Source of the DNA: Nostoc favosum CHAB5714
GTDB lineage: Bacteria > Cyanobacteriota > Cyanobacteriia > Cyanobacteriales > Nostocaceae
Assembly: GCF_020829495.1 (NCBI RefSeq)
Contig: NZ_JAIVFQ010000035.1
Span: 1 to 64,000, forward strand
Direction of reading: 5' to 3'
Length of the DNA: 64,000 nt
Shown piece by piece: positions 46,936 to 55,394 of this stretch; the stretch's first letter is position 1, and every line of letters starts with the position of its first letter. The notes under the pieces are model-generated. The model was not told the origin of the DNA, did no database searches, and saw nothing but the letters and a program-made list of their open reading frames with translations. The position numbers and the translations under genes were made by a program.

Positions 46936-47791
46936 GTTATTTCTCCTGAATTTCTCACTAATGCGTAAGTTCAGCCTCAGTCAAAAAACTATTCATCAGT
47001 TCAATGTAGATTACTTGCCATTTGTGTAATCTAAATTAAAAACCACTAAATTATTTGGTTAATAACTTCTAAAGAAAAAAATATCCAGCTATTTATTGTA
47101 GGGTGACCCGAAAAGCCCGCCTTTGCTTGTGCACGAGCGAGACGCCTACTCTAAAGAATTAGATAATTTCTTTTTTGAAAGTCCCTTAATTTATGACCCA
47201 AATAGTAAGTAATTTGAGCAAAAATTTTGGTTCTTTTTCCAAACTTTTTTTAACCGACGCTGTAATTATTTTATTATAATGAAGTACGAGGTTACATCAA
47301 CTACTTTATCAAAACTTTAAGATTTCAATAAGTATGATTAATAAGACATTTATATAGAAATGTAAATTGTAATTAATTATTGTTTCAATCTACTGATTTA
47401 TCAAGAAAGGCAGAGGGCAGGAGGCAGGAGGCTCAGTTGGAATACAATACAGTTCAGTTAAGCATTTTTTCCTTCTCTCTGTGTCGCGCCAGTTGCTTCT
47501 CCCTTGGCGTAGCCTCTCCCTTTGGGAGAAGGGGAGACGCTGCGCGAACAAGTCTCTTAACCGCAAGGGCGCACTGGCTTCTCTGCGCCTAATAAGGTTC
47601 ATTAAAAAAATTGATTTCACAAAGGGTTTTAGCCTTAACCCAAGCGTATTGAGTTGGAATACTGCCTCCTGCCTCCTGCCCGTGACCGTAGCGAACTTGG
47701 GTTTAAAACCCCCACCAAATTTTCAATTTTGCAATAACTATGGCAATCATAATTAATTACCCGAACATGATATAGGACTTAGAAAAAGCAT
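46936..47791. other. Intergenic region upstream of RTX copy B
   Basis: 856 bp: the duplicated 5' region of the RTX gene, then a palindromic repeat block (47490-47590 with CTCTCCCTTTGGGAGAAGGG and CGCTGCGCGAAC), TCCTGCC repeats near 47665 and a fragment of the ATATCATG-type MITE at 47731-47773. No gene. Confidence 0.7.
47731..47773. mobile_element. Right-end fragment of the ATATCATG MITE family
   Basis: GCAATAACTATGGCAATCAT and the following AATTAATTACCCGAACATGA match one end of the element at 1566-1690 with few changes, ending in the CATGATAT terminus. The other end is missing. Confidence 0.6.
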
Positions 47792-49627
47792 CTACTCAAT
47801 CTTCAAGTTGAAAGGTAAGCGGGCGTAAACCCCTTGTGGATCGTTCATCTTTTGCAGAATTCCGATTTCCTGTTGCAACTTTTGGAATTCATCGGTGAGG
47901 GGATTGGATTGTTTGAGTTGCGTCTCCTCAATTCCTAAAGCAGTCCGCACCTCTTCAGTTGCACGTCCAAAAAACCGTTCTTTGAAACTGCTAGTGCGAG
48001 GATATTCTTGCACTTCCCAGTCTTCTCCTAGTTTCGCCTGCTTGGCAGCATACGCGATCGCAGTATTCAAACCGCCAATTTCATCCACCAAACCAATTTC
48101 CTTCGCTGCTACACCAGACCAAACCCGCCCTTGGGCAATTTCTGCCACTTTTTGTTCTGGGAGTTTGCGACCTTGAGAAACTTTATTCAGAAACATATTA
48201 TAAATTCGGTTAACACTGCGTTGATAAAGTGCCAACTCTTGGGGCGATTTCGGACGCGAAACTGTTTGACTATCAGCATAGGTTCCAGTTTTTACCGAAT
48301 CCCAGGTGATACCATTATCATTAGCCAGCTTTTCACCATTGAACAACACCCCAAACACACCTATTGAACCTGTAATGGTGTTTGGTTCGGCAAAAATGCG
48401 ATTAGAGTCGCTAGCAATCCAGTAACCACCAGAGGCGGCTACATCACCCATTGACACTACAACCGGTTTTGCCTCACGAGTTAATTTCACTTCTCGCTGC
48501 ATGACTTCAGATGCGGTAGCGCTACCACCAGGACTATTAATCCGTAGTACAACAGCTTTCACATCCTTATCTTGTCGTAGTTTGTTGAAGATTTTGGCAA
48601 AGCGATCGCCTCCTACTTGCCCATCTTCTCCTTTACCATCGACAATCTCGCCCTCTGCATAAACAACGGCAATTTCATTTTTTGAGCTACGTTCTACACC
48701 CAAAGATTTGCCAGAAACTTCTGCATAGCTATTCAGGCTAATTTGTCGGAATGTTTTGTCGTCTTTATCGCTATCTGTCAACTTTTTCAGGTCAGTTACT
48801 ACTTCATCGGGGTATGCTACTCGATCGACTAAACGGGTGGTTTTGGCTTGCGTGGCTTCCAGTAGTGCCTGATTATCTGCGATCGCTTGCAACTGGTTAG
48901 GTTCAATTTTCCGACTTGCGCCTACAGTAGTGCGCCACTCTCCCCAAACATCATCCAACAATTTCTGAGTTTGTTCGCGGTTTTCTGGACTCAATTTTGT
49001 GAGGATAAACGGTTCTACAGCGCCCTTAAATTTCCCCACCCGCACGACTTGAACACCAATGCCATATTTCTGCAATGCACCCGCTAAGAACATCGGTTGT
49101 GAACTCAAGCCGTTGATTTCCATCATTCCCAGAGGATTCAGCACAATGGAATCTGCCACTGAACTAAGGTAATATTCCTTTTTACTCCAATCACTGCCAT
49201 AAGCGACAATCTTTTTCCCCGCAGCACGAAACTCCTCTAACGCTTTCCGAATTTCTTTCAGAGAGGCATAGCCAACGTTAGCAGCTTGGCTTGTGCTTGT
49301 TGCATCTAAATAGATCCCGACAATTCGCGGATCGCGCCGCGCCTTTTCCAAAGTTTCCACAACTTTGCGGAGTGCCATCCTATCGTCATCCACACCTGAT
49401 AATGTGTTTTGAAACAGTTCGCCAGAACTAGGTTCGCTATCAGTAATTTTCATTGACAAGTCAAAAACCAGCATTGACTTATCTTTCACATTTGGCCCAG
49501 TATCTTTAGAGGAGCTAGCAGCCAATATTAGCAAGAACAGTCCAGTGGTTCCCAGACCACCGAAAATAATTAGTCCTAGTAAGGTGCCAATTAAACTAGC
49601 AACAGTTTGTTTGATAAAATTACGCAT
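47792..49627 (-). CDS. sppA: Signal peptide peptidase SppA (protease IV)
   Basis: Membrane-bound Ser-Lys protease that clears signal peptides; the cyanobacterial homologue is linked to light acclimation. A membrane anchor is near the N-terminus (LIGTLLGLIIFGGLGTTGLF). Two tandem peptidase_S49 domains follow. The general-base Lys lies in VGKFKGAVEPFILTKLSPE and the nucleophile Ser in VVLRINSPGGSATASEVMQR, then VSMGDVAASGGYWIASDSN. 611 residues is the full long form. A GGGCATT tandem repeat lies just upstream of the start. Confidence 0.95.
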   Translation of the reverse strand: MRNFIKQTVASLIGTLLGLIIFGGLGTTGLFLLILAASSSKDTGPNVKDKSMLVFDLSMKITDSEPSSGELFQNTLSGVDDDRMALRKVVETLEKARRDPRIVGIYLDATSTSQAANVGYASLKEIRKALEEFRAAGKKIVAYGSDWSKKEYYLSSVADSIVLNPLGMMEINGLSSQPMFLAGALQKYGIGVQVVRVGKFKGAVEPFILTKLSPENREQTQKLLDDVWGEWRTTVGASRKIEPNQLQAIADNQALLEATQAKTTRLVDRVAYPDEVVTDLKKLTDSDKDDKTFRQISLNSYAEVSGKSLGVERSSKNEIAVVYAEGEIVDGKGEDGQVGGDRFAKIFNKLRQDKDVKAVVLRINSPGGSATASEVMQREVKLTREAKPVVVSMGDVAASGGYWIASDSNRIFAEPNTITGSIGVFGVLFNGEKLANDNGITWDSVKTGTYADSQTVSRPKSPQELALYQRSVNRIYNMFLNKVSQGRKLPEQKVAEIAQGRVWSGVAAKEIGLVDEIGGLNTAIAYAAKQAKLGEDWEVQEYPRTSSFKERFFGRATEEVRTALGIEETQLKQSNPLTDEFQKLQQEIGILQKMNDPQGVYARLPFNLKIE

Positions 49628-49633
49628 TATTTA

Positions 49634-49745
49634 TTAGTTATTGGGCATTGGGCATGGGGCATTGGGCATTGGGCATTGGGCATTGGGCATGGGTATTGGA
49701 AAAACAACTAACTAATGACTAATGACTAATGACTAATGACTAATG
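49634..49745. repeat. Two short tandem repeat arrays upstream of sppA
   Basis: ATTGGGCATTGGGCATGGGG copies (49638-49690) and GACTAATGACTAATGACTAA copies (49708-49745) fill the spacer between fni and sppA. The first unit is the complement of the CAATGCC array at 58857. Confidence 0.92.
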
Positions 49746-49755
49746 ACCTATTTAC

Positions 49756-50805
49756 TTATTCTATGCGCTGTAAACTACCAGAGTGCTTTAACTGATACAA
49801 GGTGGCGTTGCCAGTGCAAAATAAAACTGTAGTGATTTCAGCGATTAATACTTCAGCGAGTTCCGCAACTGCTGTCTCTGATGTTGCTGCTGCTTGCAAA
49901 AAAGGCATTGCTAAACCAGCTATATCTGCTCCTAAGGCGATCGCAGCTGCAACATCCAGTCCATGACGCAAACCTCCCGAAGCAATTAAGGGCACATTTG
50001 GAGCGATCGCTCTAATAGTTGTAATACACTCTGCCGTCGGTAAACCCCAATCGGCAAACGTCCTTCCTAAGCGACGTTGCAAGGGATTTTCTGCCCGTTT
50101 ACTTTCTACTTTTGCCCAAGAAGTACCTCCCGCGCCAGCTACATCAATTGCTGCTACTCCGGCGGCGATTAGTTTGCTGGCGATCGCTGCTGAAATGCCG
50201 TTACCTACTTCTTTCGCAATCACTGGCACTGGTAGTTTATCGCATAAATCAGATATCTTGTCAATCAAATCCCGAAAATTAGTATCACCTTTGGGTTGAA
50301 TGCACTCTTGTAGAGGGTTAATGTGTAAAATCAGGGCATCAGCTTCTAGGATATCAACTACGCGCAAACATTCATTTAAGCCGTACTTATAGTTAAGTTG
50401 CACAGCGCCCAAGTTCGCAAATAGCAAAACATCGGGGGCATACTTGCGGACAGCAAAAGTATCAGCTACTTGGGGTTTTTCTACTGCTACGCGCTGGGAA
50501 CCGACACCCATTGCAATTTTGTAGTGTTGCGCGACTTGGGCCAAACGTTGGTTAATGATTGCGGCTTGTTCTGTTCCGCCAGTCATGGAAGAAATTAACA
50601 AAGGTGCGCCAAGGTGTTTCGCCAGGAAAGTTGTACTGATATCAATATCGTTGTGGTTGAGTTCGGGTAAGCAAGAATGGGTAAAGCGATAACGTTCCAG
50701 TCCATTGGTGATTTGATGAGACTGAACATCTTCTTCTAAACAGATCCGAATGTGATCGGCTTTGCGATTCTGAGTTTGTGCAGAGATGTTGGTAGGGGCG
50801 TTCAC
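49756..50805 (-). CDS. fni: Type 2 isopentenyl-diphosphate delta-isomerase
   Basis: FMN- and NADPH-dependent interconversion of IPP and DMAPP, the supply point for carotenoids, chlorophyll phytyl chains and quinones. Motifs: [16 protein letters not shown], the flavin-binding [64 protein letters not shown] and [14 protein letters not shown]. Length 349 is normal. In cyanobacteria lacking the type 1 enzyme this is the usual form. The spacer to sppA is repeat-filled, so coexpression is uncertain. Confidence 0.95.
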   Translation of the reverse strand: MNAPTNISAQTQNRKADHIRICLEEDVQSHQITNGLERYRFTHSCLPELNHNDIDISTTFLAKHLGAPLLISSMTGGTEQAAIINQRLAQVAQHYKIAMGVGSQRVAVEKPQVADTFAVRKYAPDVLLFANLGAVQLNYKYGLNECLRVVDILEADALILHINPLQECIQPKGDTNFRDLIDKISDLCDKLPVPVIAKEVGNGISAAIASKLIAAGVAAIDVAGAGGTSWAKVESKRAENPLQRRLGRTFADWGLPTAECITTIRAIAPNVPLIASGGLRHGLDVAAAIALGADIAGLAMPFLQAAATSETAVAELAEVLIAEITTVLFCTGNATLYQLKHSGSLQRIE

Positions 50806-50958
50806 TGGTGGGTATGGCTAAAATTATTGGCTTGCGATCGCTATTGTTACATTGTCTGCAACCGTCTTTTGATAACAAAAATATTTATTTTCGCTATCTT
50901 TAGGGTACGTTACGTTATTGATAACATAGCTATTCCCTCATTTTATGAGTTAATTAAT

Positions 50959-51546
50959 ATGGTTTTGCAAACAGAGAAGCGCTACTACACCCCAGAAGAA
51001 TATTTGGAATTAGAAGAGAAGGCTGAATATAAAAATGAATACAGAGACGGAGAAATTATACCTATGACAGGGGGAACAACTAACCACAACAAAATTGCAG
51101 GTAATTTTTATAAAAAATTTCCCCTGACAGCGCAAGGACAAGATTATGAGATTTACATAGGGGATGTGAAATTATCAATACCTCGTTATCGTCTTTATAC
51201 TTATCCTGATATTATAGTCATCAAAGGTAAGCCTATTTATGAGGGAACAGGTACAACAATTATTACTAATCCCTTGTTAATTGTTGAAGTTTTATCAAAT
51301 TCAACTAAAAATTATGACAAAACAGATAAGTTTAAATATTATCGTTCAATTCTTGGTTTTCAAGAATATATTATGATTGAACAGTATAGTTTTGCTGTGG
51401 AACAATTTGCAAAGCAAGCAGAAGGTCAATGGATTTTTAAGGAATATGAAGGTGAAGATGCAGTTTTAGTTTTAGATTCTATCGATTTTCAAATTGCCTT
51501 GCGTGATATTTACGAGCGGGTGAATTTTGAGTTGATTGAGGAATAA
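50959..51546 (+). CDS. Uma2 family (DUF820) PD-(D/E)XK nuclease-like protein
   Basis: 195-residue paralogue of the gene at 25499: YYTPEEYLELEEKAEYKNEY, RDGEIIPMTGGTTNHNKIAG, YTYPDIIVIKGKPIYEGTG and LLIVEVLSNSTKNYDKTDKF keep the putative catalytic Asp and E-x-L motif. The frame runs open from 50752, overlapping fni, but ATG 50959 (MVLQTEKRYYTPEEYLEL) is the family start. The stop codon overlaps the end of a MITE at 51546. Confidence 0.88.
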   Translation: MVLQTEKRYYTPEEYLELEEKAEYKNEYRDGEIIPMTGGTTNHNKIAGNFYKKFPLTAQGQDYEIYIGDVKLSIPRYRLYTYPDIIVIKGKPIYEGTGTTIITNPLLIVEVLSNSTKNYDKTDKFKYYRSILGFQEYIMIEQYSFAVEQFAKQAEGQWIFKEYEGEDAVLVLDSIDFQIALRDIYERVNFELIEE

Positions 51547-51680
51547 TATCATGTCTGGTTGATTGCTTATTAAATCCGAAGAACCCCACCCCGCCAAAGC
51601 TATGCTTTGTCTCCCCTCCCCGCAAGCGGGGAGGGGTTGGGGGTGGGGTTTAATGACTGTGGTTAGCATAACTATTTATG
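51546..51680. mobile_element. ATATCATG-type MITE, second copy
   Basis: Same family as 1566-1690 in inverse orientation: ATATCATGTCTGGTTGATTG, CTTATTAAATCCGAAGAACC, the GC-rich hairpin CTCCCCGCAAGCGGGGAGGG, then AATGACTGTGGTTAGCATAA. The far inverted repeat has decayed. It contributes the last base of the Uma2 stop codon. Confidence 0.7.
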
Positions 51681-51783
51681 AAGAGAGGTTTTCCAGATAG
51701 CGTGAAAAGCGATGCCTGCGGTGGGCTACGCCTACGCAAAACATGGGCATCATTCACCGTGAATGATGCCTACTTGTTGCTCA

Positions 51784-52179
51784 TTACGCCGTCTGTGTAG
51801 AAGCCGCTTTTGAGTCTGCGGTCGATTTTAACCGCGTAATGGTGGCTTTACGAATGCGATCGCTTTTGCGTACCCCGCCTGTCATCTCGTATTCCCGGCT
51901 GTCTTTGCCATACTTCAACGCCACACCACTGACTAAGCGCTCTGAGGTTTCCCGAATGGTCTTTTCAAGGGTTTCTATTTTTCCCTTTGCTGAATCAATG
52001 GCAGTTAGCATCATATTATACTCGTCGATCTGGTTGCGGAGTTGCCCGATTAACTGGGTTAAATTGTTTAAGCTGATGGAATCACCAAAGTCAAGGCTGG
52101 AATCAATCGATTTAAATCCGATTACTCTCTGTTCGGTTTTTTCTAGCACGGGAGAGGTTCTTTTTTGGCGTGGCATCAA
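51784..52179 (-). CDS. Small unknown protein with coiled coil next to 21-bp array
   Basis: 131 residues, start MMPRQKRTSPVLEK with a basic N-terminus. The middle is a predicted coiled coil (ISLNNLTQLIGQLRNQIDEY; KGKIETLEKTIRETSERLV), and the C-terminal part has a conserved-looking motif SGVALKYGKDSREYEMTGGV followed by RKSDRIRKATI. I recall similar GKDS-EYEM-GG-RKS endings in other bacterial hypothetical proteins but no function. No membrane helix. The 21-bp array lies 131 bp upstream of its start. Same orientation as the 79-residue gene beyond the array. Confidence 0.72.
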   Translation of the reverse strand: MMPRQKRTSPVLEKTEQRVIGFKSIDSSLDFGDSISLNNLTQLIGQLRNQIDEYNMMLTAIDSAKGKIETLEKTIRETSERLVSGVALKYGKDSREYEMTGGVRKSDRIRKATITRLKSTADSKAASTQTA

Positions 52180-52310
52180 TGCATACTTTTTACTAAACTT
52201 ATCTTTCTAGAGTGTCTCAATGGGACAGTATAGTGGTTCAGTAAAACTTACAGAAAAAGGTATTTTTTTTAATAATATTGGATTGGTAGCTCAGTAATTA
52301 CACGATAATA

Positions 52311-52520
52311 GACTTGTGTTCTGGACGAATGGACTTGTGTTCTGGACGAATGGACTTGTGTTCTGGACGAATGGACTTGTGTTCTGGACGAATGGACTTG
52401 TGTTCTGGACGAATGGACTTGTGTTCTGGACGAATGGACTTGTGTTCTGGACGAATGGACTTGTGTTCTGGACGAATAGACTTGTGTTCTGAACGAATGG
52501 ACTTGTGTTCTGAACGCACC
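52311..52520. repeat. 21-bp tandem array, ten copies (iteron-like)
   Basis: Units start at 52311 and every 21 bp up to 52500. The shared core is CTTGTGTTCTGGACGAAT. The first eight copies are GGACG type; copies nine and ten have GAACG, and the last breaks down at its end (CGCACC). Open in several frames because 21 is a multiple of three (IRPEHKS on the minus strand, LCSGRMD on the plus). Located between two minus-strand small genes. Confidence 0.95.
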
Positions 52521-52566
52521 TTAGAGAATGTTTGAAAAGTCCCCTGATTGCTAGCAAAACGTTTTA

Positions 52567-52645
52567 GATCCCCCTAAATCCCCCTTAAAAAGGGGGACTT
52601 TGAAAGGTTTTGCCCCCCTTTTTAAGGGGGGTTGGGGGGATCTAA
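52567..52645. repeat. Palindromic GATCCCCC repeat
   Basis: GATCCCCCTAAATCCCCCTT and its complement AAGGGGGGTTGGGGGGATC form a large imperfect hairpin around AAAAAGGGGGACTTTG...CCCCCTTTTT. A common dispersed cyanobacterial repeat; a similar core is inside the MITE at 61813. Confidence 0.85.
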
Positions 52646-52711
52646 AGCCGGTGGGGCAACTCTAGAAGACTTGTGTGTACATCGTAAGCTTGCAAAGAGG
52701 GGCTTGTGATA

Positions 52712-52951
52712 TTATTGATCCTCAGAACGGCGATGTTTGGGTAACAGGCTCTTTTTCTGTTTTTCTTGCAAACTGCTGGCTTGTTTCAGGACTGGGATAC
52801 ACTGGTTAATCATCCACATTAAAACCTCGATTGGGGAGTCTCCTTGCTGAAGGCGGTTTTCGGCATTTACGCCAATTAGCATTGTTTGCAGAATTAGTAA
52901 GAAAGCGATCGCTTTTTGACTTGCACTTTGACCACGTTTTTTAGCTGGCAT
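52712..52951 (-). CDS. Small unknown protein upstream of the 21-bp array
   Basis: 79 residues with a basic start (MPAKKRGQSASQKAI), a hydrophobic stretch AFLLILQTMLIGVNAENRLQ, an amphipathic middle (PIEVLMWMINQCIPVLKQAS) and a basic end (KKSLLPKHRRSEDQ). It could be a small helical DNA- or membrane-associated protein. The MPxKKR-type opening resembles that of the 131-residue protein on the other side of the array. No known family recognised; moderate confidence that it is expressed. Confidence 0.6.
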   Translation of the reverse strand: MPAKKRGQSASQKAIAFLLILQTMLIGVNAENRLQQGDSPIEVLMWMINQCIPVLKQASSLQEKQKKSLLPKHRRSEDQ

Positions 52952-53266
52952 CTGAATTCACCTTGTTTTTAGGCTTACAAGGTCAATTATTTTTTTGGGT
53001 ATTTCCCCAGACACATCCCCCACGCAACGTCTATAATGCTTGTATCGTCAGGTTTTGCAGCTTGGGGAAGCTTGTTTGTTTGGGTAATTACAAATTATTT
53101 CAATTTTCTTTATATTTGAATGATGTCAATAAATCTTCGCAAAGCTGAATCAGCTTTAGAAAATGTACTCAGTTAGGACTAGCCCTTTCAAGGTGAAGTT
53201 TGTACTATAAAATAAATCATGTTTTTAACCCAATTTTGGGATTTTGGCTCAGGCGATCGCGCAGTG

Positions 53267-53303
53267 CAAAGTAGTGGTTGTGCGTAGGGCAACCACTACT
53301 TTG
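53267..53303. repeat. Perfect hairpin with 14-bp arms
   Basis: CAAAGTAGTGGTTG and CAACCACTACTTTG pair exactly around a 9-nt loop TGCGTAGGG. There is no T tract on either side, so it is not an obvious terminator. Confidence 0.85.
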
Positions 53304-53353
53304 AATTAATCAAAAGCATAAGTATTTAATTATATTAAAGCATTACATGTTAC

Positions 53354-53545
53354 TCACTCTATAAATGCTTGTTTAAGGGTAAATGTAGAAATAAATGCTT
53401 CAAGCTTCAGTAAAAATCCTTTATAAGTGACTGCATGAATTGATTTCGGGAAGACACAAGTGATGCTACTAAACACTGTTTCAATATATTTGCTACGAAG
53501 TTATCTGGAAGTGCGCCCAAAGTATGCCCTACCCCGCTTTTTATC
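53354..53545 (-). pseudogene. Transposase C-terminal remnant (IS982-like)
   Basis: On the minus strand the frame reads DKKRGRAYFGRTSR, a stop, then LRSKYIETVFSSITCVFPKS and IHAVTYKGFLLKLEAFISTF before TGA at 53354-53356. The ETVFS-x-I-x3-FPKSIHAVT-x-GF segment is like the end of IS982-family DDE transposases as I remember them. The internal stop and missing N-terminus show that it is dead. Family assignment needs a search. Confidence 0.55.
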
Positions 53546-53650
53546 AAGCTTGGCATCAACAAGAGAAAGTGAAAGATGGAGAGTAGGAAAGAAAAATACT
53601 TCCTCCAGCCAAAACATAAGCGAAATGTAGAAGCAGCAATTCCTTGTAAA

Positions 53651-53668
53651 GACGCGATTCATCGCGTC
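53651..53668. repeat. REP palindrome GACGCGATTCATCGCGTC
   Basis: An 18-bp unit with 7-bp arms GACGCGA/TCGCGTC around TTCA. Other copies are at 54624-54641, inside the RAYT gene at 55098-55115, and half a copy at 55376-55390. Confidence 0.85.
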
Positions 53669-53812
53669 TCCTAAGCGTCTCGTAAATCTATCGCGTCTGA
53701 TATTTCCGCAATCCAGAGAATGCGATCGCCCCTAGTAAAACAGATATTGCGAACAGAATGGGAATGCGATCGTTTTTTTGATTGCTGCGATGAATTGATT
53801 AAGCGATCGCCT

Positions 53813-54076
53813 TTATGGTTCATATACTTCGCTGCGATGAGCGATTGCCATAACAAGTACCTGCACAACTTCATCGTCTATAGAATAAATGACCCTGTAA
53901 TCCCCGATTCGGTAGCGATAGTAACCTGCATAATCTCCCTTCAGGGCTTTAATGTTGGGGTGCGATCGAGGAGTTTGTTCTAGCTGCTGCAAACATCGGG
54001 CAATTTTCTTAGCAAGGGCTTTGTCAGCATTGACATAAACTTCCTGGACATCGGGATGAAGAATAACTTCATACAT
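53813..54076 (-). CDS. RelE/ParE-superfamily toxin
   Basis: 87 residues with the RelE fold pattern: MYEVILHPDVQEVYVNAD, KIARCLQQLEQTPRSHPN, then IKALKGDYAGYYRYRIGDYR and VIYSIDDEVVQVLVMAIAHR. The basic residues and Tyr of the YYRYRIGDYRVIY segment match mRNA-interferase type toxins that cut mRNA on the ribosome. It overlaps the upstream antitoxin by 8 bp, the usual layout of a type II module. Confidence 0.9.
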   Translation of the reverse strand: MYEVILHPDVQEVYVNADKALAKKIARCLQQLEQTPRSHPNIKALKGDYAGYYRYRIGDYRVIYSIDDEVVQVLVMAIAHRSEVYEP

Positions 54077-54347
54077 CAGAGCGAAGAGTTCTCCAGGCGG
54101 TGTATTGGGCTTTAGGCGTTACTTGATTTTGCTTAACTCGCTCTAACAATCCAGGAATTGCCAAAAGCTCTTGGGTTGCAGCTTCGCTTTCAGCATTTGC
54201 CAAATAAGCAGCAAAATCAGTCAGCACCTGTAATCGTTCTGGAGATAATTGCTGGAGTAAGTCATTAAGCTGTTGCTGTAACTCTGCGACAGAAATCAAA
54301 TCTGCTGATGACCCATCATCCATCGGAGAATTATCGGTAGTATTCAT
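54069..54347 (-). CDS. Antitoxin of the RelE-type module
   Basis: 92 residues, acidic N-terminus (MNTTDNSPMDDGSSADLISV) and a helical core SVAELQQQLNDLLQQLSPER with LQVLTDFAAYLANAESEAAT. Assigned as antitoxin from its place directly upstream of, and overlapping, the toxin gene; the fold resembles cyanobacterial partners of RelE toxins, but no DNA-binding motif is obvious. It probably autoregulates the pair. Confidence 0.82.
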   Translation of the reverse strand: MNTTDNSPMDDGSSADLISVAELQQQLNDLLQQLSPERLQVLTDFAAYLANAESEAATQELLAIPGLLERVKQNQVTPKAQYTAWRTLRSDV

Positions 54348-54755
54348 TGCCTACTTCAGAATTTTAAGGTTTAGTTTTTATTATGCCGCATTCACTGGAG
54401 ATGATGGAAGTAACTAGCTTTTATACTTGACTTTTAACTTCATTGTGCCTAAGCTATCGACTATAAATTCAAACGAACTTGTGTTGTGAACCAAAGCTAT
54501 CAAAATTCTTCCAGGTGCTTTGGTTATCTTAGGGGAAACTGCGGCAGAGGCGATCGCCCCTAATAAAACAGATATCGTGAACAAGATGGAAATGCGATCG
54601 TTTTTGCGATCGCCCCTTGTAGAGACGCGATTCATCGCGTCTTCTTCCTTTCCGTCATTTACATAGCGGGAATAATTCCGAGTTTTTTGGGTTGGCAATT
54701 ACATCAATACAAAGCAATAATTGCATAAATTTTTGTATCAATCAAAGATGTAATC
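54348..54755. other. Intergenic region with decayed coding sequence and REP
   Basis: 408 bp. On the minus strand 54414-54698 is open for 94 codons: it includes the REP (reading EEDAMNRVSTRGD) followed by NDRISILFTISVLLGAIASA, a hydrophobic segment also recognisable at 53700-53790 (NDRIPILFAISVLLGAIAF). This looks like two fragments of one former small membrane protein broken by REPs, not an intact gene. Confidence 0.55.
54624..54641. repeat. REP palindrome, second copy
   Basis: GACGCGATTCATCGCGTC identical to 53651-53668, with the shared flank CCTTGTA(G/A)A on the left. It is 115 bp upstream of the RAYT start. Confidence 0.85.
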
Positions 54756-55376
54756 ATGAATCATTACGATCCTCAACCAGAAAACAACAAACCCAAATAC
54801 AAAGGTAAATATCGAATTGACTCAACCCGTTTACCGGCATGGAGTTATGCTAGTAATGCTGGATATTTCGTTACTATTTGCACCGACGGGAAGAAATGCT
54901 TTTTTGGTGAGGTTGTGCAGGGTGGAATGCAGCTATCACCAATTGGAGAAATTGCTCAGAAATTATGGTACGAGATTCCTCATCATTTTTCTAATTGCCA
55001 GATAGATTCGTTTTGCGTCATGCCTAATCATATTCACGGGATTTTGGTTATTAATCAAATACGAGAAGAAGGCGTGATGAATCAAACACAGGAAGAAGAT
55101 GCGATGAATCGCGTCTCTACAAGGGGGGATGGTGAACGGGGTGGGGTTACTGGGTTGTTTAACCCGATGTTGTCTAAAAATTCCCTTTCTAAAATTGTTA
55201 GGTGGTACAAAGGACGATGTTCATTTGAAATTAATCAAATCTATCAAGGTTTTGGATGGCAAGGAAGGTTCCATGACAACATAATTCGTAATGAATTCGC
55301 CCTCGATAAAATTAGACAATATATTATCAATAACCCAATCAATTGGGAACGCGATCGCAAACAACCACCCTATTGA
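54756..55376 (+). CDS. REP-associated tyrosine transposase (RAYT, Y1 family)
   Basis: Single-strand endonuclease of the IS200/Y1 superfamily, 206 residues, thought to spread REP palindromes. Seen: YFVTICTDGKKCFFGEV, the HUH motif in CVMPNHIHGILVI, KIVRWYKGRCSFEIN with a candidate catalytic Tyr, and the end GFGWQGRFHDNIIRNEFALD with YIINNPINWERD. Residues ~106-130 (NQTQEEDAMNRVSTRGDGER) are extra and encoded by a REP copy, so the gene seems invaded in frame by its own repeat. REPs flank it on both sides. Confidence 0.9.
   Translation: MNHYDPQPENNKPKYKGKYRIDSTRLPAWSYASNAGYFVTICTDGKKCFFGEVVQGGMQLSPIGEIAQKLWYEIPHHFSNCQIDSFCVMPNHIHGILVINQIREEGVMNQTQEEDAMNRVSTRGDGERGGVTGLFNPMLSKNSLSKIVRWYKGRCSFEINQIYQGFGWQGRFHDNIIRNEFALDKIRQYIINNPINWERDRKQPPY
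55098..55115. repeat. REP copy inside the RAYT gene
   Basis: GATGCGATGAATCGCGTC followed by TCTACAAGGGG is the complement of the 54624 REP with its flank (one mismatch in the stem). It encodes AMNRVSTRG in frame. Confidence 0.85.
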
Positions 55377-55394
55377 CGTTCATCGCGTCTTGTA

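Larger units (their letters stand above)
52952..53812. other. Intergenic region with IS remnant, hairpin and REP
   Basis: 861 bp without an intact gene. It has a 14-bp-arm hairpin (53267-53303), the end of a decayed transposase (53354-53545, minus), a REP palindrome (53651-53668) and a copy of a ~55-bp repeat (53727-53780) that recurs at 54552-54604. Confidence 0.7.

Noticed and set aside
50752-50958. N-terminal extension of the Uma2 gene overlapping fni
   Set aside because: Family alignment begins at ATG 50959; the upstream part is antisense to fni and intergenic.
52285-52310. GGTAGCTCAGT-like segment suggesting a tRNA D arm
   Set aside because: No matching acceptor, anticodon or T arm follows; the array begins at once.
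52291-52557. Frames across the 21-bp array on both strands
   Set aside because: A 21-bp unit without stops opens several frames on both strands; these are by-products of the repeat.
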